The notes under the pieces are model-generated. The model did no database searches, was not told the origin of the DNA, and saw only the letters and a list, made by a program, of their open reading frames with translations. Source: Maioricimonas rarisocia (GTDB lineage: Bacteria; Planctomycetota; Planctomycetia; Planctomycetales; Planctomycetaceae). Taken from it: DNA of 64,000 nt. How positions within the stretch are numbered: position 1 is the first letter of the stretch; the number at the start of each line of letters is the position of its first letter. Positions 17,383-25,583 of this stretch are shown piece after piece. The position numbers were made by a program, and so were the translations under genes. The DNA is taken from assembly GCF_007747795.1 (NCBI RefSeq), contig NZ_CP036275.1, forward strand, positions 6,998,001 through 7,062,000. Reading direction: 5' to 3'.

Positions 17383-19893
17383 ATGACTGATCTGGCGGTC
17401 ATACCGATTCTGCCGACGCTGCACACGCTGCTGCTCGCCCTGCCGGTGGGAATCGTGGCCCTGCTGATGTTGTTGCGGCGACTCGCGGAACCCGGCATGC
17501 CGGCCCGGTTGCTGCGGCTCGGCTGGCGCCTGCGGGGGCTGCTGCTGACGTGCACCGCCGTGGCGGGTCTGGTGATCTTTGCCGCCACACGCTCGGGGGC
17601 CCGGTTCGAAGCTCACTCTGATGGCGTATCCTTTCAGCCGGGCCACTGGCCGACCGCCCGGGGGGATCTGCAACGACTTGGCGTGAACGATCCGGTGGGC
17701 GGTCCGACCGGAGGCGGCATCAACTGGAAGACCGGCGGCCCCACGCAGAGCTACTACGCCACGCCGGCGATCGCGGGAGATCGGCTGTACTGCGTCGCCT
17801 CGTCAGGCGGTCGCCGGGGACGGATCGAGTGCCGCAGCCTGCTGGACGGCGGTCTGCTCTGGACGGCAGCCCCTGCCGGTTACCGGGCCACGTTCTCGTC
17901 GCCGGTGCTTTCCAGTCGATACCTGGTCTGCGGGGAAGGGCTCCACAATGACCGAATGGCCCGCATCGTCTGTATCGACGTCGCTCCGCACCATGTCGGC
18001 GAACTGCTCTGGACGTTCCAGACGAACAGCCACGTCGAATGCACACCTGTCATCGACGGGGAGCGCGTCTATGCAGGAGCCGGCGACGACGGCGTCTACT
18101 GCCTGCAGCTCGATCCTGACATTCCCGAGGACGAACGTCTCGTCTGGCATGTGAGCGGTCGCAATCTGCCGGATGCCGAAACGTCGCTCGCGGTCCACAA
18201 CGGTCGCGTCTATGTCGGGCTGGGCAACGGAGGTGAAGCCGTCTGCGTGCTCGATGCCGCGACCGGACAGATGATCAGGCGACTGCCGATGCCGTACCCG
18301 GTGTTCGGCCTGCCGGCGATCGACGGCGAGCGGCTGTACGTCGGCATGGGGCGGGGGGATTACGTCCACGCTGCGAACGATCCGGCCGGGCAGGTCTGCT
18401 GCATCGACCTGAACTCACTGACGGTCGAGTGGACGTACGCCACACCAGCCACGGTACTCGGCGCGGTCGCGGTGGCCGGAGACGATCTTCTGTTTGCATC
18501 GGCGGACGGAACAGTCCATCGCCTCGACCGCAACGGCGACGTCATCAATACCTGGGAGAGTGGCGAACGGGTCCTCACGTCCCCCGCAGTGACCGACGAT
18601 GCCGTCTACATCGTCACCGGCACTGGCCGGCTGTACGGACTGACGCGTGACTTGAAGCCGTTCTGGCAGGTGGAGGTCGGCGGGGCCCGACGCTGCGTCA
18701 GTTCGCCGGTCGTGGCCAGCGGTCAGGTCTGCTTCGGCACCGAGGAAGCGGGTCTGATCTCGGCCGGAAGTCGCGCGGCTCAGACTGAACCGGTCTGGCA
18801 CGGGCAGGCGGGTGGGAATGCTGCCTTCGATACCTCTGCAGATCCGTTACCTGTCCACGGTCGTGTCCACTGGCAGTGGCCGGCGGAATCGAGAAACGAA
18901 TCGACAGACATCACAGCAGCCGTCGGAGTGATCGGCGATCACATCCTGGTGCCGGTGGCGAATGGACCGGAGGCGGGGCTGGTCTGTCTGAGATGGAACG
19001 CGAGCGGCACGGGCGGTCCGGCCGAGCAATGGCACCACCGGGAACCGGCGGGGATCCATGTCTCGCCGGCAGCAGCGGGCAGGCAGGTGTTCGTCACGAC
19101 CGGGCAGCCGGGTGAGACCAGCCGGGAGCTGCGGGCACTGGCACTGGATACGGGCAACGTGGAATGGCGGCATCCCGTCAGCGCCGCGGCGAGCGGCCGA
19201 CTGTACCTGGGGGGCCCGGCAGGCAACTCGCTCTGCATTGCCGACGTACCGGACGGACTCAGCCTGCTTACCACAGACGGTCATCTGCATTGGCGCAGTC
19301 GCGTCGGCCACGTCCGGCATCCGGTTGCCATGGAAGCGGGACGGATTCTCACGGCAGGGACCGATCCACCGTCGCTGGTCCTGCTCGATGGACCAACCGG
19401 CCGAACATTGTGGCGCGTCCCGCTCGACAGCGTACCAACCACCTCGGCACTGCTGCTCGGGGACCACTGCCTGGTCGGCACGCGGGCCGGATTGGAGTGG
19501 CGACGGCTTCTCGACGGTGAGCGGATTGAGCAGACATCACACGCCGCCACCTCCATTCTGCCTCACGACGAAGTGACGTCGTTGATCCGTACAGGCGACA
19601 GCAGCGTGACGTGGGGAGATGCGAGTAACGCAATTCACGTGCTCGATTGTGAAACCGGAGATGCTCACAGCATCGCGATGCCCGAACGTCCCGGACGCCC
19701 CCTCCATGTCGGCGGCCATCTGCTGTTCGCCGATGAAGCCGGTCTCGATGCGGTGGTACTTCGGGCCGGCGCTTCACCCCGGTTGTGGTGCGATTTGAGC
19801 AAGGTCGGCACGCCCGCGGCTCCGGGAGTGTGGTCTCGGGGCATTCTGCTGCTGCCTGTCGACGGCGGTGGCCTGGTTGGCATCGGAGAATGA
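17383..19893 (+). CDS. membrane-anchored PQQ-type beta-propeller protein
   Basis: 836-residue protein with two N-terminal transmembrane segments (about residues 9-26 and 45-66) and then two stretches of PQQ/BamB-like propeller blades, for example GDRLYCVASSGGRRGRIECRSLLDGGLLWTA, GRVYVGLGNGGEAVCVLDAATG and TVEWTYATPATVLGAVAVAGDDLLFASADGTVHRLDRNGD. The C-terminal blades (DRLPWL side) repeat the VWRVPLDS and GDAHSIAMP pattern. No PQQ-dehydrogenase catalytic motif is seen, so it probably binds or scaffolds. Its stop overlaps the next gene by 4 bp (ATGA), so it heads a three-gene operon with a dikinase and a membrane protein. ATG at 17383 has GGAGG about 11 bases upstream. Confidence 0.85.
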   Translation: MTDLAVIPILPTLHTLLLALPVGIVALLMLLRRLAEPGMPARLLRLGWRLRGLLLTCTAVAGLVIFAATRSGARFEAHSDGVSFQPGHWPTARGDLQRLGVNDPVGGPTGGGINWKTGGPTQSYYATPAIAGDRLYCVASSGGRRGRIECRSLLDGGLLWTAAPAGYRATFSSPVLSSRYLVCGEGLHNDRMARIVCIDVAPHHVGELLWTFQTNSHVECTPVIDGERVYAGAGDDGVYCLQLDPDIPEDERLVWHVSGRNLPDAETSLAVHNGRVYVGLGNGGEAVCVLDAATGQMIRRLPMPYPVFGLPAIDGERLYVGMGRGDYVHAANDPAGQVCCIDLNSLTVEWTYATPATVLGAVAVAGDDLLFASADGTVHRLDRNGDVINTWESGERVLTSPAVTDDAVYIVTGTGRLYGLTRDLKPFWQVEVGGARRCVSSPVVASGQVCFGTEEAGLISAGSRAAQTEPVWHGQAGGNAAFDTSADPLPVHGRVHWQWPAESRNESTDITAAVGVIGDHILVPVANGPEAGLVCLRWNASGTGGPAEQWHHREPAGIHVSPAAAGRQVFVTTGQPGETSRELRALALDTGNVEWRHPVSAAASGRLYLGGPAGNSLCIADVPDGLSLLTTDGHLHWRSRVGHVRHPVAMEAGRILTAGTDPPSLVLLDGPTGRTLWRVPLDSVPTTSALLLGDHCLVGTRAGLEWRRLLDGERIEQTSHAATSILPHDEVTSLIRTGDSSVTWGDASNAIHVLDCETGDAHSIAMPERPGRPLHVGGHLLFADEAGLDAVVLRAGASPRLWCDLSKVGTPAAPGVWSRGILLLPVDGGGLVGIGE

Positions 19894-22472
19894 ACGGACC
19901 GATGGACGACCGGCTGCCGTGGCTCTGCTGCTTTGACGACGATATCCCCGATGCGGTGACCGATCCGGTCCGCTGGCTGGGAGGGAAGGGGATGTCGCTG
20001 CGGCGAATGCGGGAGATGGGCCTCACGGTTCCGCCGTGGTTCACGATCTCGACGGATTGCTGCCGGCAGTACCTCGAGGGAGGGCGTGCTTTTCCATTGG
20101 ACCTCAGCGATCAGGTGGCTGCGGCCGTCCGACGCCTCGAAACGGCCAGTGGCCGCACGTTCGGCGATGCCGGGTCTCCACTGCTGCTGGCCGTTCGCAG
20201 TGGCGCACCGGTGTCGCTGCCCGGACTGCTGCCGACGATTCTCTCCTGCGGCGTGACCCGCTCGATGGCTGCGGACGTTCCGGAACTGGCCGACCCGTTC
20301 GAACAGTTTGTTCACACGATCGGGACGGCACGAGGAGAAGCTGCCGGCTCCAGTGACCTGCCGGACGATCCGCACGAACTGCTCATGCAGGCTATCGCTG
20401 CGGTGATGGATCGCTGGGAGTCGCCCGCACTGCAGCAGTACCTCAACCGCCACGACATCACCGATTGTCAGGGGACGGCAGTGACCGTCCAGGTGATGGT
20501 CGCCGCCGATGTCTCGGGCGTGCTGTTCACACGCGACCCGCGCGATGCTTCCGCCGGGCATATGCTGCTCGAACTGGTGGACGGAGCCGGCGACGCGATG
20601 CTGGCCGGCGAGCAGGAGCCGACACGGCTGCGACTCGAGCGGGAATCCGGTCGAGTGCTCGACGACCACGAGACTGTCAGTGCGACGGCAGAACGACTCT
20701 CGACGGAACAACTCCGCGAACTCGCCCGGGATGCAGGCCGACTCGAAGAGGCGTACTCCGGTCCGGTCGACATCGAGTTCGGCATTGCGGGCGGTCAGTT
20801 CAGCTACTTTCAGGTCCGCAGCGCGAAACCGGTTGCCTCAGCCGACGCGGAGCTCATCGAGTTTCGTGACCGCGTGGAACGTCAACTCACCACGCTGCCG
20901 GGGCGTCTGTGGGTCCGGCACAACCTGGACGAACAGCTTCCCTGCCCGACGTTGCTGACGTGGGAGATCCTCCGCGAGATGATGCGCGGCGAAGGGGGAT
21001 TCATCCGCGCTTACCAAAGGCTCGGGTTTCGTCCGACAGCACGCGTCGTTCAGGACGGCTTCCTCGAGCTGATCGGCAGCCGGATCTATGCCAGTGCCGA
21101 CCGTCTTCCGGAGCTGTTCGGCCCGAAGCTGCCCTGGCGACACGATCCCGAGCAGGTGCATCGTGACCCGTCGTGTATCGACCGGTTCCCGACACGGTTC
21201 GACCTGGACGCCGTCGATTCCGCGACGGTGCTGCGGCTGCCGGGCAACCTGTACCGGCTGGTGCGGGCACAAGGGCGGATGCTCCAGATGAGCAAGACGA
21301 TCGCCGACGAATGCAGCTCGAAGACGGTTCCAGCACTCTGCGATTATGTCAAAGCGGAACGTTCCCGATCCCTCGCGGCCATGACCGACGAGGAACTCTC
21401 GCACTGCCTGTGGGAGCGGAGTCACCGCGTGCTGGGCGAGTTCGCTGCGGCACTCACTCTCCCCGGACTGCTGGGAGGCTGGGCCTTCACCCGGCTGCAG
21501 GACGAGCTGACGGCACGCATCGGCTCACCGGAGGGACCGGCCCTGGCGCGGGAGCTCGCCCGGCCCGACAGCATACCGGTGGAAGCAGAACATGACGCGT
21601 CCCTGATGATGCGGACTGCCGGCACGATCACGGTCGAGACGTTTCTCCAGCGCTACGGGCACCGTGGCCCGGACGAACTGGAGCTTTCCCAGCCGCGGTG
21701 GTCGGAAGCCCCGGACATGCTGCCGGAGCCGCGTGGTGACGCCGCTCCATCACCGACCTCCCCTGTTGCGTCCCGCGGTGAGACCGAAACGCGCCTGCAG
21801 GCCGCCCTGGCAGCGAACGGAGCCCGCAGTCTTGCCGGCCGGATTGATGGATTCGCCCGCATCGCCCGCCAACTGTTGCCTTACCGTGAGATCGGTCGCC
21901 ACTGGCTGATGCTCGGGTACTCGCTGATTCGTGACTGCACCGAGGAGTACGCCCGGCGGTCGAATCTGGGGCAGTCCATCTATCACCTTACCCGATCGGA
22001 GCTGCGTCAGCTTCCGCACGCGGGACCGAAGTGGAGCGATCTGGTCGCGAAGCGGCAGCAGGAGCGGGAACTGGCCCGGCAACTCAATCTGCCCATGGTG
22101 ATCGACACGTCGCAATCCGGCCGCTTCGCCAGGCCGCCCGCGGTGCCCGAAGAAGTGACGTTCGAGGCAACGGCGATTTCGGGTGGATCGAGCCGCGGTC
22201 CTGCCCAGCTGATCGAGGATCCAAACACCCCGGTCGAGCCCGGCTGCGTCGCGGTGATCGATGCACTCTCTCCGCTGGTCGCGTTGCAACTGGGGTCCGC
22301 AGCGGCTGTCGTGGCCCGTCGCGGCGGCGTCCTGTCCCACGGGGCGCTGCTGATCCGTCAACTGGGGATTCCCGCCGTTGTCTGCCCGCAGTTGCCAGCC
22401 GTGCGGGACGGGCAGTTGCTCAGCGTCGATGCCGAAGTGGGTACGGTCTCTCTGGAGGACGCATATGAGTGA
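19890..22472 (+). CDS. PEP-synthase/rifampin-phosphotransferase-like dikinase
   Basis: 860-residue protein with the ATP-grasp, middle domain and C-terminal phosphohistidine domain order of rifampin phosphotransferase (about 865 residues) and unlike PPDK, which ends in a PEP-binding barrel. The ATP-grasp domain is PPDK-like: GGKGMSLRRM (31-40), AVRSGAPVSLPGLLPTIL (Arg103 region), VQVMVAADVSGVLFTRDP and DIEFGIAGGQFSYFQVRSAKP (Gln308, Arg310). The swivelling domain carries RRGGVLSHGALLIRQLGIPAVV with His817. The expected chemistry is ATP to AMP with transfer of the beta-phosphate through His817 to an acceptor, here unknown. The start at 19890 is chosen for the ATGA overlap with the propeller gene; the longer frame from 19785 would overlap it deeply. 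Confidence 0.82.
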   Translation: MNGPMDDRLPWLCCFDDDIPDAVTDPVRWLGGKGMSLRRMREMGLTVPPWFTISTDCCRQYLEGGRAFPLDLSDQVAAAVRRLETASGRTFGDAGSPLLLAVRSGAPVSLPGLLPTILSCGVTRSMAADVPELADPFEQFVHTIGTARGEAAGSSDLPDDPHELLMQAIAAVMDRWESPALQQYLNRHDITDCQGTAVTVQVMVAADVSGVLFTRDPRDASAGHMLLELVDGAGDAMLAGEQEPTRLRLERESGRVLDDHETVSATAERLSTEQLRELARDAGRLEEAYSGPVDIEFGIAGGQFSYFQVRSAKPVASADAELIEFRDRVERQLTTLPGRLWVRHNLDEQLPCPTLLTWEILREMMRGEGGFIRAYQRLGFRPTARVVQDGFLELIGSRIYASADRLPELFGPKLPWRHDPEQVHRDPSCIDRFPTRFDLDAVDSATVLRLPGNLYRLVRAQGRMLQMSKTIADECSSKTVPALCDYVKAERSRSLAAMTDEELSHCLWERSHRVLGEFAAALTLPGLLGGWAFTRLQDELTARIGSPEGPALARELARPDSIPVEAEHDASLMMRTAGTITVETFLQRYGHRGPDELELSQPRWSEAPDMLPEPRGDAAPSPTSPVASRGETETRLQAALAANGARSLAGRIDGFARIARQLLPYREIGRHWLMLGYSLIRDCTEEYARRSNLGQSIYHLTRSELRQLPHAGPKWSDLVAKRQQERELARQLNLPMVIDTSQSGRFARPPAVPEEVTFEATAISGGSSRGPAQLIEDPNTPVEPGCVAVIDALSPLVALQLGSAAAVVARRGGVLSHGALLIRQLGIPAVVCPQLPAVRDGQLLSVDAEVGTVSLEDAYE

Positions 22473-23253
22473 CGTCCTGCACATGGTCAGCCTGCGTGTC
22501 GGCGAACTGTTCTGGGGCTGGACGCTGGCGCTGCCGCGCGACCTGACGATCCTCCTGACCGCCGTCCTGTCGACATTGGTCGTGCTGCTGGTGCGGCGGC
22601 TGCTGACCGACCAGCCGCTGCTGCGTGACATCCGTGCCGACGAGCGGACACTGCGGCAACTGATCCGCAAGGCGAAGCGGACTGGCGAGGAGGAAGTTCT
22701 GACTCGTTACCGCAACACCCACTCGGCGGTGATGGCGATGAAGCTGTCGCAGGAATTCCGCGTGCTGCCGATTGCCCTTCTGCTGATCCTCGTCACCGTC
22801 GCGTGGGGGAACGAACGGCTTTCATGGCTCCCTTTGCGCCGCGGAGAGCCGGTCATACTCGAGCTCGAGGTGCCGCGGGTTCATGCCGGCCGGATTGTGC
22901 ACCTGGTCCCCCAGCCGGAGCTGTCATCGAGAGACGGCTGGCTGCGGCAACTCGACGAACAGACCGAACCGTTGCCACGTGCACGTACCGAATGGGAGAT
23001 CCTGATCGAGGATCCACCGGCCGAACGGCTGCTGACGATCCGTTTGAATGATCAGACGCTGGAGCACCCGGTGTCGGTCGATGTCCCGCCGGGCACTGAC
23101 GAGCGTGTTCGACGGCATGCGGATGGGGTCACGACGACGCTGCACCTGAAGCGATATCGCCCCTTTGGCCTGCCGGTCCCGTGGCCGGTGGCATACGGGG
23201 TCTGGTGTGTGGTGTTCTATCTCGCCGGGCGACGGCTGCTGGGGATTGTGTGA
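22465..23253 (+). CDS. membrane protein, Oxa1/DUF106-like topology, function unknown
   Basis: 262-residue integral membrane protein starting at 22465 with GGAGGA 4 bases upstream and overlapping the dikinase stop by 8 bp. Helix 1 is at residues about 27-43. Next is a charged coiled-coil stretch (RRLLTDQPLLRDIRADERTLR to residue about 99) with the LRQLIRKAKRTGEEEVLTRY pattern of EMC3/TMCO1/Ylp1. Helix 2 is at about 100-114. A 120-residue soluble beta-rich domain follows, then a C-terminal helix near residues 241-258. The helix-coiled coil-helix start resembles the Oxa1 superfamily of membrane insertases, but the inserted domain between helices 2 and 3 is unusual. Similarity is by eye; homology is not proven. 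Confidence 0.7.
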   Translation: MSDVLHMVSLRVGELFWGWTLALPRDLTILLTAVLSTLVVLLVRRLLTDQPLLRDIRADERTLRQLIRKAKRTGEEEVLTRYRNTHSAVMAMKLSQEFRVLPIALLLILVTVAWGNERLSWLPLRRGEPVILELEVPRVHAGRIVHLVPQPELSSRDGWLRQLDEQTEPLPRARTEWEILIEDPPAERLLTIRLNDQTLEHPVSVDVPPGTDERVRRHADGVTTTLHLKRYRPFGLPVPWPVAYGVWCVVFYLAGRRLLGIV

Positions 23254-23380
23254 GGGCCGCCTCATGGCGAACCACGAGATCAATCGCGACGTGCGTCACA
23301 GGGCCGCCGCGGGAAGACGCCGATTCCGCGATCGAACGTCACCACTCAGGAGCGCTTCGTGCTGGCAGGGACGTTGCCGC

Positions 23381-24412
23381 TCAGAAGTTGCCGGAAACGA
23401 TCGGCTCACCAGTGCCGCCGCTGCGGGTTCCCAGAGCCCGCCAGATGTCCCGGTCGATCGAATCGCCGATTGAGCGGACCGAGCCGTCCACCAGCAGTGC
23501 GTTGACCGTGCCAACGTGATAGCTGCGGGAGGTGATGGCGGCATAGGTGACATCGCTGCCGCTCTTCCCTTCCTGCTGCGAGTTGAAATCAATGTCGTAG
23601 ACCTGGCCGTCGTACGTGTACGGAACGACGGTGTTGGGAGGAAAGACCGTCGTGATGCCGCTGTGGTGCACGCGACCGTCCGGCCAGACAGAGTGACCGG
23701 TGTTGCTGCCGACCGACGGACCGAGCTTGACCTGCCCGCTCATCCCGTTGAAGAAGTCGGGACTGGAGGGAGCCGACGAGCCGGGATCGGCCGTATTGCG
23801 GATGTAGGAGGTGTAGGCTTTCACCTCGGCGGCGGCGAGGGTCTGGCTCATGCCGTCCCGAAAGCTGGCCGGCCGCGTCCCGCCGTTGACGACGAAGGCC
23901 CCGTCGCCGGTCCGCCAGTTCTGCGGGTCGAAGACCATCCATGAGCCGAGGTTGAAGCCGTACGTATGCGGTCCGACGTAGGGCTGGCCGCCACTGGTTC
24001 GGAAGAAGTCGTTCGGGTCGCTGGGGCAGAGATACACCGGCAGCTTGAGAAACGTGACGCCGGTTGCCACCTGCACGTGCCAGTCGACATCGAGTGCGAC
24101 ATCGTTGTAGGCGTTGGCACGTTCGAGGTAGGGGAGCAGCCGGCCGTGGATCGACCACGAGTCCCCGATTCCGCCACTCGCTTCGGCCGGTGTGAGGCAG
24201 AAGGACGGCGGGAACTGATTCATCGACGAGACGTAGTTGTGGAGTGCCAGGCCGATCTGCTTGAGGTTGTTGCGGCAGGAGGTTCGTCGGGCGGCCTCGC
24301 GGGCCTGCTGGACGGCCGGCAGCAGCAGCGCAATCAGGATCGCGATGATCGCGATGACGACCAGCAGTTCGATGAGGGTGAAACCGCGTCGTGTCGGTCG
24401 GTGAGACGCCAT
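23381..24412 (-). CDS. DUF1559 pilin-like protein
   Basis: 343-residue protein from ATG at 24412 (MASHRPTRRGFTLIE). It has the pilin N-terminus [19 protein letters not shown], the AAR-rich helix [30 protein letters not shown], and the C-terminal NALLVDGSVRSIGDSIDR, matching the H-x9-DG region (TSRSYHVGTVNALLVDGS). The open frame extends to 24487, but that part has no family similarity. A solitary gene; closest neighbours are convergent (dikinase operon) and a same-strand AraC gene 214 bp upstream. Role unknown; export through a type II-like pathway is likely. Confidence 0.9.
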   Translation of the reverse strand: MASHRPTRRGFTLIELLVVIAIIAILIALLLPAVQQAREAARRTSCRNNLKQIGLALHNYVSSMNQFPPSFCLTPAEASGGIGDSWSIHGRLLPYLERANAYNDVALDVDWHVQVATGVTFLKLPVYLCPSDPNDFFRTSGGQPYVGPHTYGFNLGSWMVFDPQNWRTGDGAFVVNGGTRPASFRDGMSQTLAAAEVKAYTSYIRNTADPGSSAPSSPDFFNGMSGQVKLGPSVGSNTGHSVWPDGRVHHSGITTVFPPNTVVPYTYDGQVYDIDFNSQQEGKSGSDVTYAAITSRSYHVGTVNALLVDGSVRSIGDSIDRDIWRALGTRSGGTGEPIVSGNF

Positions 24413-24626
24413 GGCGGCTGCCTTGCAGATCGTGGATTTCGGCCCGCCCCCGCGAGGATTCAGTCCGCGCGGGGGAATCTCCTCCATTCTTACGTATCGG
24501 ATGGGCCGACCGATCCATCAACTTTGAAAAACCCCGCGGCCGGGGAAGACTCTTCCGGTTCCCGTTGCCGATCCTGCTGGCACACCTGAAGCGACTGTGA
24601 GGGCTGGCCGCGTATTTCCGGCGGTG

Positions 24627-25379
24627 TCAGTCAGAGCGGGCATACCGACGTCGATAGGCGAGCGGCGTCATCCCGGTCTCGCGGCGAAACCGCTTCGTGA
24701 AGTAGCTCTGGTCGTAGAAGCCGCACCGCTGGGCGATCGCGGCCACGGTGTCGTCGGTGGACGTGAGGGCATGGCTGGCCGCGTTGATGCGCACGCGAAG
24801 CAGGTACTGCTGCGGCGTCATCTGGAACAGGGCCTTGAAACGGCGGTCGAACTGGCTGACCGACAGATGCGCCATTTCGGCCAGATCGGGGATGTCGATC
24901 CGCTCGGCGTAGTGGTCGAGGACGAACTTCAGAATTTCGTCCATCGCCTGGTAGGGGCGGTAGACGGTCTCGAACTTCCGCAGGTCGCGAAGCACGCCGG
25001 CGATTCCGACCGCGTTCCCTTCCCGATCGAACAGCGGAATCTTGCTGGAAAGATACCAATGGAGGGCTCCCGCCTGTCCGGGAACGAGCCAGACCTGGTT
25101 GGGGAGGGGGCGGCCCGCCTGCATGACCCGCCGGTCTTCGTTGACGTACTGCTCGGCCAGATAGCGGGGGTGCAGGTCGAAGTCGGTCTTGCCGATGATT
25201 TCCGACTCGTGAGAGAAGCCCCGCAGCCGCAGATGGGCCTGATTGACGCGGATAAACTGGCTGCGGTGATTCTTGACGTACAGGTACAGCTCGGGGAGAA
25301 AGTCGAACAGCGTTGCCAGTTGCACGTCGGGCGCCAGCCGTTCGACGAATTCCTGCCGGAATGCCTGCCAGTCCTCCAT
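24627..25379 (-). CDS. AraC-family regulator with N-terminal PAS domain
   Basis: 250-residue transcription factor starting at 25379 (MEDWQAFRQEF); a TTG at 25415 would add 12 residues. Residues about 20-130 are a PAS sensor (LFDFLPELYLYVKNHRSQFIRVN ... IGKTDFDLHPRYLAEQYVNEDRRVM, then SSKIPLFDREGNAVGIAGV). Residues about 150-250 form two HTH motifs of AraC/XylS type (LAEMAHLSVSQFDRRFKALFQ and IAQRCGFYDQSYFTKRFRRETG with MTPLAYRRRY). The ligand or signal is not visible. It is divergent from the DUF1501 gene at 25584, making that pair a natural target. Confidence 0.88.
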   Translation of the reverse strand: MEDWQAFRQEFVERLAPDVQLATLFDFLPELYLYVKNHRSQFIRVNQAHLRLRGFSHESEIIGKTDFDLHPRYLAEQYVNEDRRVMQAGRPLPNQVWLVPGQAGALHWYLSSKIPLFDREGNAVGIAGVLRDLRKFETVYRPYQAMDEILKFVLDHYAERIDIPDLAEMAHLSVSQFDRRFKALFQMTPQQYLLRVRINAASHALTSTDDTVAAIAQRCGFYDQSYFTKRFRRETGMTPLAYRRRYARSD

Positions 25380-25583
25380 GCGCAAAAAATACCAGAAGAT
25401 GCGGACATGATACAAGCAGATGTCAATGCGTCCGCCTAAATTGATATGCTGAAGTCAGTGCCGGCATGCCCTCCGAGGGGGGGAATTACCGGCCAGACGG
25501 CCTCACCCGCACGGATGCTCCCCCGATCTTGCCCCCGCCGGACACGCTCTGCGTGGACCGTTTCGAATGACCAGGAGACTGGC
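25380..25583. promoter_or_regulatory. divergent intergenic region between the PAS-AraC gene and DUF1501
   Basis: 204 bp containing the control region of both genes. Possible core elements are TGTCAA at 25421-25426 with TATGCT at 25445-25450 (18 bp apart) reading right; the first element is TTGACA on the other strand. These are weak matches. An AraC binding site would be expected here, but no clear repeat was recognised. Confidence 0.4.

Noticed and set aside
19785-19889. N-terminal extension of the dikinase
   Set aside because: Would overlap the propeller gene by 105 bp and has no family similarity. The ATGA overlap at 19890 is the natural start.
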